This document shows, piece after piece, positions 1 to 8,010 of a stretch of 50,469 nt of DNA. Origin of the DNA: Vitreoscilla sp. (lineage in GTDB: Bacteria > Pseudomonadota > Gammaproteobacteria > Burkholderiales > Burkholderiaceae_C); contig JADMKA010000148.1 in the NCBI GenBank assembly GCA_018780145.1, positions 1-50,469 of the forward strand, in the 5' to 3' direction. Within the stretch, counting starts at the first letter, position 1; every line of letters begins with the position of its first letter. Made by a program: the position numbers and the translations under genes. The notes below the pieces were generated by a model. That model did no database searches. It was not told where the DNA came from and saw only the letters and a list, made by a program, of their open reading frames with translations.

Positions 1-76
1 GCGCCTTGGCGGTCTCGGTCAGGTTGAGGTTGCGGCGCACCGCCTCCTGGACGAAGCGGAACTGGTGCAGGTTCAT
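1..76 (-). CDS. cysB: CysB-type LysR-family transcriptional regulator (5' end only)
   Basis: Only the first 25 codons lie in the window; the gene runs off the left edge. The N-terminus starts MNLHQFRFVQEAVRRN and continues LNLTETAKA, which is the typical opening of CysB/Cbl regulators and enters the first helices of the winged helix-turn-helix. CysB proteins activate sulfate-assimilation genes in response to N-acetylserine; that role is family knowledge. The ATG overlaps the stop codon of cbiX in an ATGA, so the two genes are probably translated from one message. A sirohydrochlorin chelatase fits here because sulfite reductase needs siroheme. CysB and Cbl cannot be told apart from so little sequence. 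Confidence 0.75.
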   Translation of the reverse strand, partial: MNLHQFRFVQEAVRRNLNLTETAKA

Positions 77-462
77 GGCTGCTCCGGGCCGGGCAGGGCC
101 AAGGTCTCGGCGGCGATGTCGGCCAGGGCCTGCACCAGCCGCGGGGACTCGCCGGCCGCGGCGTGCAAGGTCCAGGTGACCGTGGGGTGCCGCTCGCGCA
201 ACCGGGCGAGGCGCTCGGGCAGGTCTTTGCGCACATGGCCGCCAGCGCCCAGGAACAGCGGCAGCACCTCGACGCGCTGGCAGCCGGCCTCGGCGAGGGC
301 ATTGCCGGCGGCATCCAGGTCGGGTGCCATGAACTCCAGGTAGGCCATCGTCACCCGCTGGCCCGGCCTCAGTTCGCGCACGCGCGCCGCCACCTGGTCG
401 AACGGTTCGGCCCAGCGGGGATCGCGGGCTCCATGGGCGAAAAGAATCAGGCCTTGTTGCAT
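73..462 (-). CDS. cbiX: Short CbiX/SirB-type sirohydrochlorin chelatase
   Basis: Single-domain 129-aa protein of the CbiX/SirB class II chelatase family, which inserts Fe2+ or Co2+ into sirohydrochlorin on the way to siroheme or cobalamin. The opening GLILFAHGARDPRW contains the conserved metal-binding His10, and LGAGGHVRKDL contains the second conserved His, about residue 76. Its length matches the short one-domain CbiX type rather than the double-domain form. It lies 4 bases after lptG and overlaps the next gene (cysB-like) by 4 bases, so it is probably co-transcribed. Beside a cysB-like gene, siroheme for sulfite reductase is the likelier use, but the metal specificity cannot be read from sequence. 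Confidence 0.85.
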   Translation of the reverse strand: MQQGLILFAHGARDPRWAEPFDQVAARVRELRPGQRVTMAYLEFMAPDLDAAGNALAEAGCQRVEVLPLFLGAGGHVRKDLPERLARLRERHPTVTWTLHAAAGESPRLVQALADIAAETLALPGPEQP

Positions 463-466
463 CGGC

Positions 467-1579
467 TCAACGGTACCTCACCAGCCAGCCGAATGCTGCC
501 AAGGACATCAGCAGGTAGACCCCGCTGGGCAGCGCCGATGCGATCCATGGGGTCCAGTCGCGCAGCAACCCCAGGTGGCCGACCACGTTGTTCAGCAGCA
601 CGAAGCTGATGCCCAGCATGATGCCGCCGAAGACCTTCAGGCTGATGCCGCCGGCCCGGGCATGCAGGTAGGCGAAGGGCAGGGCGAGGGCCACCATCAC
701 GATGCAGGCCAGCGGGTAGAAGGCGCGGCGCCAGAACTGCAGCTCGTAGCGCTGGGCGGCCTGCTCCTGGAGCTCCAGGTGCCGGCTGTAGCGCCACAGG
801 TCGACTGTGGACATGCTCTTGATCGGCGAGATCGCTGCAGCGACGACGGTCTCGGCCAGCGTGGTCGGCCAGTCGACATGCGCTTCGCGCCGGCTGCGGA
901 CCACACCGTTCTCGCCGGCCGGCCACTCGGTGATCTGGGCGTCTTCGAGGCGCCAGACCGGCACACCGCCTGCGCTCTCTGCACGGCCATGAGCCGCCTG
1001 GATGCGCCGCAGCAGCACCCCGGCCGTGTCGTGCTCGAAGATCCGGATGTCGCGCATGCGGCCGTCGGTATCCGTGCCCTGCACGTTGATCGACAGGCTG
1101 CGCTCGGCATCGCCGCTGCCCTGGCGTTCCTTCAGCCACGCGCCGGTCTTGCCGAGCGCCTGGCCGCCGCGGAAGCGCGCCTTCAGGTTCACGGCCTGCT
1201 GTTCACCCAGCGGTGCCACGTACTCGCCGACCACGAAGGTCAGCACGCCCATCGCCACCCCCAGCGTCAGCAACAGGCTGAGCGCCTTGCCCGGGCCGAG
1301 ACCCCCGGTGCGCAGGATGGTGAACTCAGACGACTGGGCCAGCCGGGCCATGGCATAGATGGTGCCGATCAACACCGCGATGGGAAACAGCTCGTAGAAG
1401 CGCCCGGGCAGTTCGTACAGGGCGGCCAGCGCTGCGTGCCACAGTGTGAAGCCGCGCCGGCCGACGCCTTCGAGCTCCTCGAGGAAATCGATGAAGTAGA
1501 ACAACGACAGGAAGGCGATGGCGACGAACACCACCGACCAGACCACGTCGCGGTAGAGCAGGCGGCGGACTGTTCTCAT
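467..1579 (-). CDS. lptG: LPS export ABC transporter permease LptG
   Basis: YjgP/YjgQ-family permease of the LptB2FG complex, which extracts lipopolysaccharide from the inner membrane and passes it to LptC/LptA. From the chosen start (MRTVRRLLYRDVVWSV) it is 370 aa. There is a cluster of hydrophobic helices at the N-terminus, a long soluble periplasmic segment in the middle, and three more helices near the C-terminus, as is usual in the family. The ATG at 1579 overlaps the lptF stop by 4 bases, which decides the start over a longer in-frame extension inside lptF. lptF-lptG-cbiX form a tight minus-strand run. Confidence 0.93.
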   Translation of the reverse strand: MRTVRRLLYRDVVWSVVFVAIAFLSLFYFIDFLEELEGVGRRGFTLWHAALAALYELPGRFYELFPIAVLIGTIYAMARLAQSSEFTILRTGGLGPGKALSLLLTLGVAMGVLTFVVGEYVAPLGEQQAVNLKARFRGGQALGKTGAWLKERQGSGDAERSLSINVQGTDTDGRMRDIRIFEHDTAGVLLRRIQAAHGRAESAGGVPVWRLEDAQITEWPAGENGVVRSRREAHVDWPTTLAETVVAAAISPIKSMSTVDLWRYSRHLELQEQAAQRYELQFWRRAFYPLACIVMVALALPFAYLHARAGGISLKVFGGIMLGISFVLLNNVVGHLGLLRDWTPWIASALPSGVYLLMSLAAFGWLVRYR

Positions 1580-2676
1580 GCCGGCGCCCCGGCGCCGCGC
1601 ATCGGCCACCAACGCAGCACCGTGGCATGGTCGCGCCACCAGATCAACGCCAGCGCGGTGATGAACGCCGCGCCGTGGAGCGACGCCACGGCCACGCCCA
1701 GCCCGACCCGCCCGGCGCCGACCCAGGCCTGGCTGAGATTGATCAGGTTGTAGTACACGACAAAGGCGAGCAAGGCGAACAGCAGGTTCCAGTTGCTGGC
1801 CCGGCGCGGGTTGCTGGCCGCCAGGCCGACGCCCAGCAGCACGAGGTTGGCTGCACCGAACAGCAGGCCGAGGCGCCAGGTCAGCTCACCATGGTTCCTG
1901 GCCAGTGGCTCGCGAAGCAGCGCCAGCGTGCTCAAGGCCTTGGGCGGCACCGCATCGGCAGTGCGGGCCTTGCCCGCATCCACGCGCATCCGCAGGTTCT
2001 CGAAGCTCAGCCGCGCATGCTCGCCGGTCTCGTTGTTCTGTTCGCTGCGGTGGCCTGCGTCCAGCACCAGCAGGCGGTCCTCGCCTTCGGTTTCCAGGCG
2101 GCCGGCGCGGGCGGTCGTGACGCTCTCGCGCTCGGCGCTCTTGCCGAGCAGGAACACATTGCGTGCGGCCCCGGCGACGTCGCCCTCGCGCTCGACAAAG
2201 AACACCCGGCTGCCGTCGGCAGACGATTGGAAGCTGCCCGGGGCGACCCGCATCAGGTCGGAGCGCTGCTCGTAGCGCAGACGCAGTTCGGTGGTCTTCT
2301 GGTTGCCCCAGGGCCAGACGAACAGCGCCAGCAAGGCCACCACCGCCAGCACCGGCGAACCGGTGCGCAACACCGGCCGCACGAAGCGGGCCAGCCCGGC
2401 ACCGCTGCTGAACCAGATGGCCATCTCGCTGTCGCGGTACATGCGTCCCAGGCTCAGCACGGTGGCAATGAACAGCGACAGCGCCAGCATCATCGGCAAC
2501 TGCCCGAGCGCCGTGTAGCCCAGCAGCAGCACCACGTCCTGCGGGGCCACCGAGCCGCTCGCCGCCAGCCCCAGCGTGCGGATCAGCATCATCGTCAGCA
2601 CGATGGTCAGGATGACCACCAGGGTGGCCCCGAAACTGCGCGCCAGCTCCTTGCGGACAGTCGAATCGAATAACAT
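1576..2676 (-). CDS. lptF: LPS export ABC transporter permease LptF
   Basis: Partner permease of LptG in the LptB2FG lipopolysaccharide exporter. The 366-aa product begins MLFDSTVRKELARSF and has N-terminal membrane helices, a central periplasmic beta-rich domain (with a stretch rich in charged residues about residues 120-240) and C-terminal helices including LGLLFGAANLVLLGVGLAAS. A TTG lies immediately before the ATG at 2676; the ATG is preferred. The gene is divergent from pepA with only 29 bases between the start codons, as commonly seen for lptF and pepA in proteobacteria, so the two promoters must overlap or lie inside coding sequence. Confidence 0.93.
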   Translation of the reverse strand: MLFDSTVRKELARSFGATLVVILTIVLTMMLIRTLGLAASGSVAPQDVVLLLGYTALGQLPMMLALSLFIATVLSLGRMYRDSEMAIWFSSGAGLARFVRPVLRTGSPVLAVVALLALFVWPWGNQKTTELRLRYEQRSDLMRVAPGSFQSSADGSRVFFVEREGDVAGAARNVFLLGKSAERESVTTARAGRLETEGEDRLLVLDAGHRSEQNNETGEHARLSFENLRMRVDAGKARTADAVPPKALSTLALLREPLARNHGELTWRLGLLFGAANLVLLGVGLAASNPRRASNWNLLFALLAFVVYYNLINLSQAWVGAGRVGLGVAVASLHGAAFITALALIWWRDHATVLRWWPMRGAGAPA

Positions 2677-2677
2677 C

Positions 2678-2689
2678 AAGTGATCACTT
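2678..2689. promoter_or_regulatory. Perfect 12-bp palindrome between divergent lptF and pepA
   Basis: The 29-base gap between the two start codons contains AAGTGATCACTT, a perfect 12-bp palindrome with a central GATC. It sits just upstream of lptF and about 17 bases upstream of pepA. A dimeric regulator could bind here and affect both genes, but this is inference; the palindrome alone is weak evidence. Confidence 0.3.
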
Positions 2690-2705
2690 TCATTCGAGAC
2701 GGATT

Positions 2706-4169
2706 ATGAACTTTCATGCTCTGGCAACGCCGGCCGAAGGCCTCGGCGGCCTGGTGGCCGATGCCCTGGTCGTGGTGCTGCCGGCGGACGGCAAGCCGCA
2801 GACCGGCGACAAGCCACTCGACGCCGCCATTGCTGCCGCCACCAAGGGCGGCGACTTCGAGCTCAAGTCCGGGCGTACGCTGTATCTGCACGGGGTGCCT
2901 GGCGTCAAGGCCGCACGCGTCGTGCTTGCGGTCGCCCGCGACGGGTCGGCCAAGGCCTTCCGGGCTGCCGTGGGCACCGGCCTGGCGGCATTGAAGAACC
3001 GCGCAGTGAAGCACCTTGCGGTGCGGCTCGTCGGCGCCGCCGACGCGACGCACGCCGAGGCACTGACGCTGGCGGTCGACCAGGCGGGTTATGTCTACAC
3101 ACACACCAAGCCGAGCGCCGAAACGGTGGCGATGCCGAGCAAGGTGAGCCTGGTCGTCGACAAGGACGCGCTGGTTGCCGCCAAGCACGGCCTGGCGCAG
3201 GGCCAGGCCGTGGCCGCCGGCGTGGCCATGGCCCGCGAGTGCGCCAACCGCCCCGCCAACCACTGCACCCCCACCTGGCTGGGCGAGGAAGCCAAGCGCC
3301 TGGGCAAGGAGTTCGGCCTGCAGGTGCAGGTGCTCGACCGCAAGGCCTGCGAGAAGCTGGGCATGGGCTCCTTCCTCTCGGTGTCGCGCGGGTCCGAGGA
3401 GCCCTTGCGCTTCATCGTCATGCAGTACCACGGGGCTGCCAAGAAGGATGCGCCCCTCGTGCTGGTCGGCAAGGGGATCACCTTCGACACGGGCGGCATC
3501 TCGCTGAAGCCCGCTGCCGACATGGACGAGATGAAGTTCGACATGGGTGGCGCGGCCAGCGTGCTCGGCACCATGCGGGCCGTGGCCGAGCTGAAGCCCA
3601 AGGTCAACCTGGTCGGCATCATCCCGACCTGCGAGAACATGCCCAGCGGCCTGGCCACCAAGCCGGGCGATGTGGTCACCAGCATGTCGGGCCAGACCAT
3701 CGAGATCCTCAACACCGACGCCGAAGGCCGCCTGATCCTGTGCGATGCGCTGACCTACGCCGAGCGTTTCAAGCCGGCGGCCGTGGTGGACATCGCCACG
3801 CTCACCGGCGCCTGCGTGGTCGCCCTGGGCCACCACCATGCGGGCCTGTTCTCGCCGGACGACTCGCTGGCCGGTGATCTGCTGGCCGCCTCGCGCAGCG
3901 CAGACGATCCCTGCTGGCGCATGCCGCTCGACGACGAGTACGACGAGGGCCTGAAGAGCAATTTCGCCGACATGGCGAACGTCGGTTCGCGGGCCGGCGG
4001 CGCCATCACGGCGGCCAAGTTCCTGCAGCGCTTCACCAAGGCCTACCCCTGGGCCCACCTGGACGTGGCCGGCGTGGCCAACCGTTCCGGAGCGGCCAAA
4101 GGCGGAACCGGCCGGCCGGTCGGCCTGCTGACGCACTTCGTGCTGTCGCGCGCTGCCCGCAAGGCTTGA
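2706..4169 (+). CDS. pepA: Leucyl aminopeptidase PepA (peptidase family M17)
   Basis: Cytosolic hexameric two-metal aminopeptidase that removes N-terminal residues, mainly Leu, from peptides. The 487-aa length is normal for the family. The M17 signature NTDAEGRLIL is at residues 336-345, and upstream segments such as VGKGITFDTGGISLK and KFDMGGAASVLG carry the metal-binding Lys and Asp residues. The N-terminal macro-like domain (about residues 1-165) is also present. In some bacteria PepA also binds DNA in site-specific recombination and gene control; nothing here tests that. holC follows 14 bases later, a conserved neighbour pair. Confidence 0.97.
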   Translation: MNFHALATPAEGLGGLVADALVVVLPADGKPQTGDKPLDAAIAAATKGGDFELKSGRTLYLHGVPGVKAARVVLAVARDGSAKAFRAAVGTGLAALKNRAVKHLAVRLVGAADATHAEALTLAVDQAGYVYTHTKPSAETVAMPSKVSLVVDKDALVAAKHGLAQGQAVAAGVAMARECANRPANHCTPTWLGEEAKRLGKEFGLQVQVLDRKACEKLGMGSFLSVSRGSEEPLRFIVMQYHGAAKKDAPLVLVGKGITFDTGGISLKPAADMDEMKFDMGGAASVLGTMRAVAELKPKVNLVGIIPTCENMPSGLATKPGDVVTSMSGQTIEILNTDAEGRLILCDALTYAERFKPAAVVDIATLTGACVVALGHHHAGLFSPDDSLAGDLLAASRSADDPCWRMPLDDEYDEGLKSNFADMANVGSRAGGAITAAKFLQRFTKAYPWAHLDVAGVANRSGAAKGGTGRPVGLLTHFVLSRAARKA

Positions 4170-4183
4170 GGCCAGCCAGGCCC

Positions 4184-4618
4184 ATGGCCGAGGTCATGTT
4201 CCTCAGCGGCGTGGCCGACGTGGTCGACTACGCCGTGCGGCTGCTTCGCAAGAAGTACCTGCAGGGCGAACGAGTGGCGGTCTACGGCAGCCCGGCGACG
4301 CTGGCCCGCCTGGACCAGGCCTTGTGGGTCAAGGAGTCGCTGGATTTCACGCCGCACCGCTGGCTGCGCGGCGGCGCTGGCTTGCCCGATCCAGCGGTGC
4401 TGGAGAAGACCCCACTGTGGCTGCTGAGCACCCCGATGGATGGCCTGGGCTGCACCAACGGTGTCAACCTGGGGTGCGACGGGCTGGATCTCACCCGCCT
4501 GCATGCCCGCGTCGCCGAGATCGTCTCCAGCGACGAAGCCGACAAGGCGGCGGGGCGCGAACGCTGGAAACACTACAAGGCCCAGGGCCATGTGATGAGC
4601 AACCACGCGGTGGGTTGA
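4184..4618 (+). CDS. holC: DNA polymerase III subunit chi
   Basis: HolC links single-stranded-DNA-binding protein to the clamp loader through the psi subunit. The 144-aa protein starting MAEVMFLSGVADVVDYAVRL fits HolC in length and motif order (the segments around residues 20-45 and PLWLLSTPMDGLG). The start at 4184 is chosen because the upstream in-frame TTG overlaps the pepA stop and would add a stretch unlike the family. The gene follows pepA closely, a common arrangement. Downstream (4619-4822) there is about 200 bases without a gene before the next binding-protein gene, in which I see no clear terminator. Confidence 0.9.
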   Translation: MAEVMFLSGVADVVDYAVRLLRKKYLQGERVAVYGSPATLARLDQALWVKESLDFTPHRWLRGGAGLPDPAVLEKTPLWLLSTPMDGLGCTNGVNLGCDGLDLTRLHARVAEIVSSDEADKAAGRERWKHYKAQGHVMSNHAVG

Positions 4619-4822
4619 ACGCCCAAGGGCTCCGATTTGGCGCGCCTTGGTCATCCGGCGTGCCGTGGGCCGCGTTCAAGACAGCACGTGCGACAGGCGC
4701 AAACCGGGTTTGCCCCGGGCTTGTTCCCCATCGGGTCGAGGTCTTTTTGGAGTATTGTCTCGCCCGTTGAGAACCCCTCACGTTTTCACATCTCAACATA
4801 CCCCTATTGGAGGTTCGTACCT

Positions 4823-5965
4823 ATGCAAGTCAAACTGAATGTGGTCGTCGCGGCTGCCGCTGCCCTGCTGGCAGGCTCACTCCAAGCGCAGGAGCTGGTG
4901 GTCAAGATCGGCCACGTGGGGCCGACCAGCGGTGGCATTGCCCACCTGGGCAAGGACAACGAGAACGGCGCGCGCATGGCCATCGACGAGTTGAACGCCA
5001 AGGGCGTGACCATCGGCGGCAAGAAGGCCAAATTCGAGCTGCTGGCCGAAGACGACGCAGGCGACCCCAAGCAGGGCACCGCGGCCGCGCAGAAGCTGGT
5101 CGACTCCAAGGTCAACGGCGTGGTGGGCCACCTGAACTCGGGCACCTCGATCCCCGCCTCCAAGGTCTACTCCGACGCGGGCATCCCGCAGATCAGCCCG
5201 TCGGCCACCAACCCCAAGTTCACCCGCCAGGGTTTCAAGACCACCTTCCGCGTGGTGGCTGACGACGTGCACCTGGGTGGCACGCTGGGCCGCTACGCGG
5301 TCGAGCAGCTCAAGGGCAAGGTGATCGCGGTGATCGACGACCGCACCGCCTACGGCCAGGGCGTGGCCGACGAGTTCGAGAAGGGCGTCAAGGGCAAGGG
5401 CGGCTCGATCGCCAAGCGCGAGTTCACCAACGACAAGGCGACCGACTTCACCGCCATCCTGACCAGCATCAAGGCGGCCAAGCCGGACGTGGTCTTCTAC
5501 GGCGGCATGGACGCCGTGGCCGGCCCGATGATCCGCCAGATGAAGCAGCTGGGCATCAGCGCCAAGTTCATGGGCGGCGACGGCATCTGCTCGGGCGAGC
5601 TGCCCAAGCTGGCCGCTGGCGCCATGGCCGACGGCCAGGTGGTGTGTGCCGAGGCCGGTGGCGTCGAAGGCGCGCAGAAGGCCAGCATGGAGAAGTTCAA
5701 GGCCGACTTCAAGAAGAAGTTCAACGCCGATGTGCAGATCTACGCCCCGTACGTGTACGACGCCACCATGGTGATGGTCGACGCGATGGTCAAGGCCGGC
5801 TCCGCCGAGCCCGCCAAGTACCTGCCCGTGTTGGCCAAGACGGCCGGCTACAACGGCGTGACCGGCACCATCGCCTTCGACGAGAAGGGCGACATCAAGA
5901 ACGGCGCGCTGACCCTGTTCACCTACAAGGGTGAAAAGCGCGAGCAGATCGCCGTGGTTCGCTGA
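4823..5965 (+). CDS. Periplasmic branched-chain amino-acid-type substrate-binding protein
   Basis: Type I periplasmic binding protein (Peripl_BP_6, LivJ/LivK-like) of 380 aa, of the kind that delivers Leu/Ile/Val or related compounds to an ABC permease. A signal peptide is evident: a short basic start, a hydrophobic Ala/Leu/Val run, and probable cleavage around SLQAQ near residue 23. The mature part has the standard two-lobe pattern, starting VVKIGHVGPTSGGIAHLGKD. A good Shine-Dalgarno (GGAGG, 4809-4813) sets the ATG at 4823. No permease or ATPase genes are nearby, so it is an orphan here; its partner must be elsewhere. A strong terminator follows directly. Confidence 0.9.
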   Translation: MQVKLNVVVAAAAALLAGSLQAQELVVKIGHVGPTSGGIAHLGKDNENGARMAIDELNAKGVTIGGKKAKFELLAEDDAGDPKQGTAAAQKLVDSKVNGVVGHLNSGTSIPASKVYSDAGIPQISPSATNPKFTRQGFKTTFRVVADDVHLGGTLGRYAVEQLKGKVIAVIDDRTAYGQGVADEFEKGVKGKGGSIAKREFTNDKATDFTAILTSIKAAKPDVVFYGGMDAVAGPMIRQMKQLGISAKFMGGDGICSGELPKLAAGAMADGQVVCAEAGGVEGAQKASMEKFKADFKKKFNADVQIYAPYVYDATMVMVDAMVKAGSAEPAKYLPVLAKTAGYNGVTGTIAFDEKGDIKNGALTLFTYKGEKREQIAVVR

Positions 5966-5990
5966 ACCCGGGCAAACCTCACGTCCGTCC

Positions 5991-6015
5991 AGGCCGCCTT
6001 CGGGCGGCCTTTTTC
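5991..6015 (+). terminator. Rho-independent terminator after the binding-protein gene
   Basis: Perfect 8-bp stem AGGCCGCC / GGCGGCCT with a TTCG tetraloop (5991-6010), followed by a T-rich tract. It ends the transcript of the substrate-binding-protein gene and marks the left edge of the accessory block. Confidence 0.93.
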
Positions 6016-6072
6016 TTGCCGGTTACAACTGTGATGCAATCGAGGTCGACAAAGGATCAGAAGGGGGATTGG

Positions 6073-6885
6073 ATGGCGGGGCGCGTTCAGCGGTTGGTCG
6101 AGCAGGTCAATCAGATGCCGGGATGGCGCCATTGGCGCATGGCCCGTTTCGAGAAGGCGTTCCAGGCAGGGCAGGCGGTTGGCTGCTTCCGCGGCCACTA
6201 TGCGGACTACGAGCAGGCCGCAGCGGCCACGCCTCGGAGTCGGCCACTTGGGTACGATCACGACGACGGCGGCAGGATGTACCGTGATCGGCTGGATTCG
6301 CTCTATCCAGGCGACTACCCGATGGCTGTCTGGCTCGGCAGGGCCATGGCTGACGGTGCCCGGGACATCTTCGATCTTGGGGGGCACATCGGGCTGTCCT
6401 ACTACACCTACCAAAAGGCATTGGTCTACCCTCCCGGCTTGCGCTGGCGTGTCCATGACGTACCGTCGGTGATGGCAGCAGGCAAGGTCGAGGCCGAGAG
6501 CCGCGATCGGTCTGGCCGCCTGGGCTTCGAGGACGAGTTCGCCGCGGCAGACGGGGCTGATGTGCTTTTCACCGCCGGGTGCCTTCAATACCTCCGCGAG
6601 ACCCTGCCGGAGAAGTTGGCGGCATTGCGGAGGTTGCCCCGCTGGGTTCTGGTCAACCTCTTGCCGTTGCACCGGGAGGCCAGCTACTGGACGGTTCAGA
6701 GCATTGGCACGGCGTTCTGCCCCTATCGGATTCAACGCGACAGCGAGTTCTTCGATGGTCTGGCAAGCTTGGGCTACCAGGTTGAAGACCGGTGGGAAAA
6801 CCTGGAGAAGAAGTGCTGGGTTGCGTTCGATCCGGCGCATTCACTGGACCGCTACCACGGGGCAGCCTTCAGGCTGACACGCTGA
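6073..6885 (+). CDS. Putative methyltransferase, TIGR04325 (LIC12133-like) family
   Basis: A 270-aa protein resembling the TIGR04325 putative methyltransferase family, usually found in polysaccharide or other specialised gene clusters. A Rossmann-type SAM-binding loop is suggested by IFDLGGHIGLSYYTY, followed by RVHDVPSVMAAGK at the end of the next strand and LFTAGCLQYL where class I methyltransferases have motif IV. The substrate is unknown. The ATG at 6073 has a strong Shine-Dalgarno (AAGGGGG, 6061-6067); an earlier start would overlap the terminator. A gap of 209 bases without a visible terminator separates it from the biosynthetic operon, so membership of that operon is uncertain. By eye the gene is less GC-extreme than the core genes, compatible with transfer. 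Confidence 0.65.
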   Translation: MAGRVQRLVEQVNQMPGWRHWRMARFEKAFQAGQAVGCFRGHYADYEQAAAATPRSRPLGYDHDDGGRMYRDRLDSLYPGDYPMAVWLGRAMADGARDIFDLGGHIGLSYYTYQKALVYPPGLRWRVHDVPSVMAAGKVEAESRDRSGRLGFEDEFAAADGADVLFTAGCLQYLRETLPEKLAALRRLPRWVLVNLLPLHREASYWTVQSIGTAFCPYRIQRDSEFFDGLASLGYQVEDRWENLEKKCWVAFDPAHSLDRYHGAAFRLTR

Positions 6886-7094
6886 GTCCAGGTCTTGCGG
6901 AGGCCACCGGGGCCGATTCGGTCAAAAAATGGCGAGATGCGTGCGGTCTGTGCGCCACTCGCCGCGCGCGCAAGCAAGCGCTGTGCTCAAATATTGCGAG
7001 ACGTCTTCGAACGTGCTCTGCGCACGTGCCTGTCGACGCGGCCACACAGAAGAAGCCACCTTTCAGCCAAGTGAAGGGGCACAAGGGATTCATC

Positions 7095-7988
7095 ATGTTG
7101 TCAGGTCAGTTCCGACTGCTGGATGTCGATGCGGCATCGTTCAACCCATGGCGCATTGCCGAGGTCAGGCACCGTCTCGGCGACCACCCGCTGCTCCAGA
7201 GCGATGCGCTGATTGCCCTGGCCGAGCGCATGGAGCAGCGCGGCAGCGTTCGCTCGCATGGCAGCGGTGCCCAGGCCGGAACGTCCTTCAACCATGCGCC
7301 GGTGATCTTCCCCAACAAGCAAGCCGCAGCGCAAACGGTTGGCAACCTGCGCGAGGCGAAAGCCTGGACCTCGCTGCTGAATGTCCAGACCGACCCGATC
7401 TACCGGAAGCTGGTCGACGAGGTGCTCGACGACGTCAAGCCGCTGATCGACCTGAAGGACCCGGGCATGTGCTACCGGGGTGGCTGGATCTTCCTGACCT
7501 CGCCGAACACCGTGACTCCCTTCCACATGGACAAGGAGCACAACTTCATCCTGCAGATCAGCGGGAGCAAGACCCTGTATGTCTGGGAGCCGGACGACAC
7601 CGAGGTCGCTTCCGAACAGGCCCGCGACCTGTTCCATGCCACCCACAGCCGGGATCTGGTGACCTGGCGCGACGAGTTTCGCCAGCGTGCCCGTGTGTTC
7701 CATGTCGGGCCCGGCATGGGGGCCTACATGCCGTCGACCAGCCCGCACATGGTCGAGAACGGCCCGGATCCGTCGGTCACCATCAGCTTCACCTACTACA
7801 CCGACTCGACCCGCCGCAACGCGGCGCTGCACAGTGCCCATCAGCGGATGCGTGGCTATGGCCTGACGCCCTCCAAGGTGGGTGACAGGCCGGCTCTGGA
7901 TACCCTGGTCCACTCGATCTGGCGCTTGGGTGGGCGCGGCCAGCGGCCGGTCGACTCGGCACCCTACGCCTCGGCGTCGATCGGTTGA
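7095..7988 (+). CDS. Cupin/JmjC-like 2-oxoglutarate Fe(II)-dependent oxygenase, putative tailoring hydroxylase
   Basis: A 297-aa protein with the facial-triad layout of cupin_8/JmjC-type non-haem iron oxygenases: His144-x-Asp146 in VTPFHMDKEHNF and a distal His218 in STSPHMVENG, 72 residues later. Segments such as RGGWIFLTSP before the HxD and ISGSKTLYVWEP after it are typical of the double-stranded beta-helix core. Enzymes of this kind hydroxylate amino acids, peptides or proteins using 2-oxoglutarate and O2. The gene stops 22 bases before the NRPS-PKS start and is probably the first gene of the operon, so hydroxylation of the free amino acid, of a carrier-bound intermediate or of the product is inferred. 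The start at 7095 has a purine-rich AAGGGATT upstream. Confidence 0.72.
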   Translation: MLSGQFRLLDVDAASFNPWRIAEVRHRLGDHPLLQSDALIALAERMEQRGSVRSHGSGAQAGTSFNHAPVIFPNKQAAAQTVGNLREAKAWTSLLNVQTDPIYRKLVDEVLDDVKPLIDLKDPGMCYRGGWIFLTSPNTVTPFHMDKEHNFILQISGSKTLYVWEPDDTEVASEQARDLFHATHSRDLVTWRDEFRQRARVFHVGPGMGAYMPSTSPHMVENGPDPSVTISFTYYTDSTRRNAALHSAHQRMRGYGLTPSKVGDRPALDTLVHSIWRLGGRGQRPVDSAPYASASIG

Positions 7989-8010
7989 ACTGCCCCCTGA
8001 AGCCAAGCGC

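Noticed and set aside
2676-4136. Minus-strand open frame of 486 codons across pepA
   Set aside because: Antisense shadow of pepA, which has full M17 motifs; the shadow shows no family features.
4721-4758. Promoter for the binding-protein gene (TTGTTC ... TATTGT)
   Set aside because: Spacing is about 26 bases and the hexamers are poor; no convincing promoter could be assigned.
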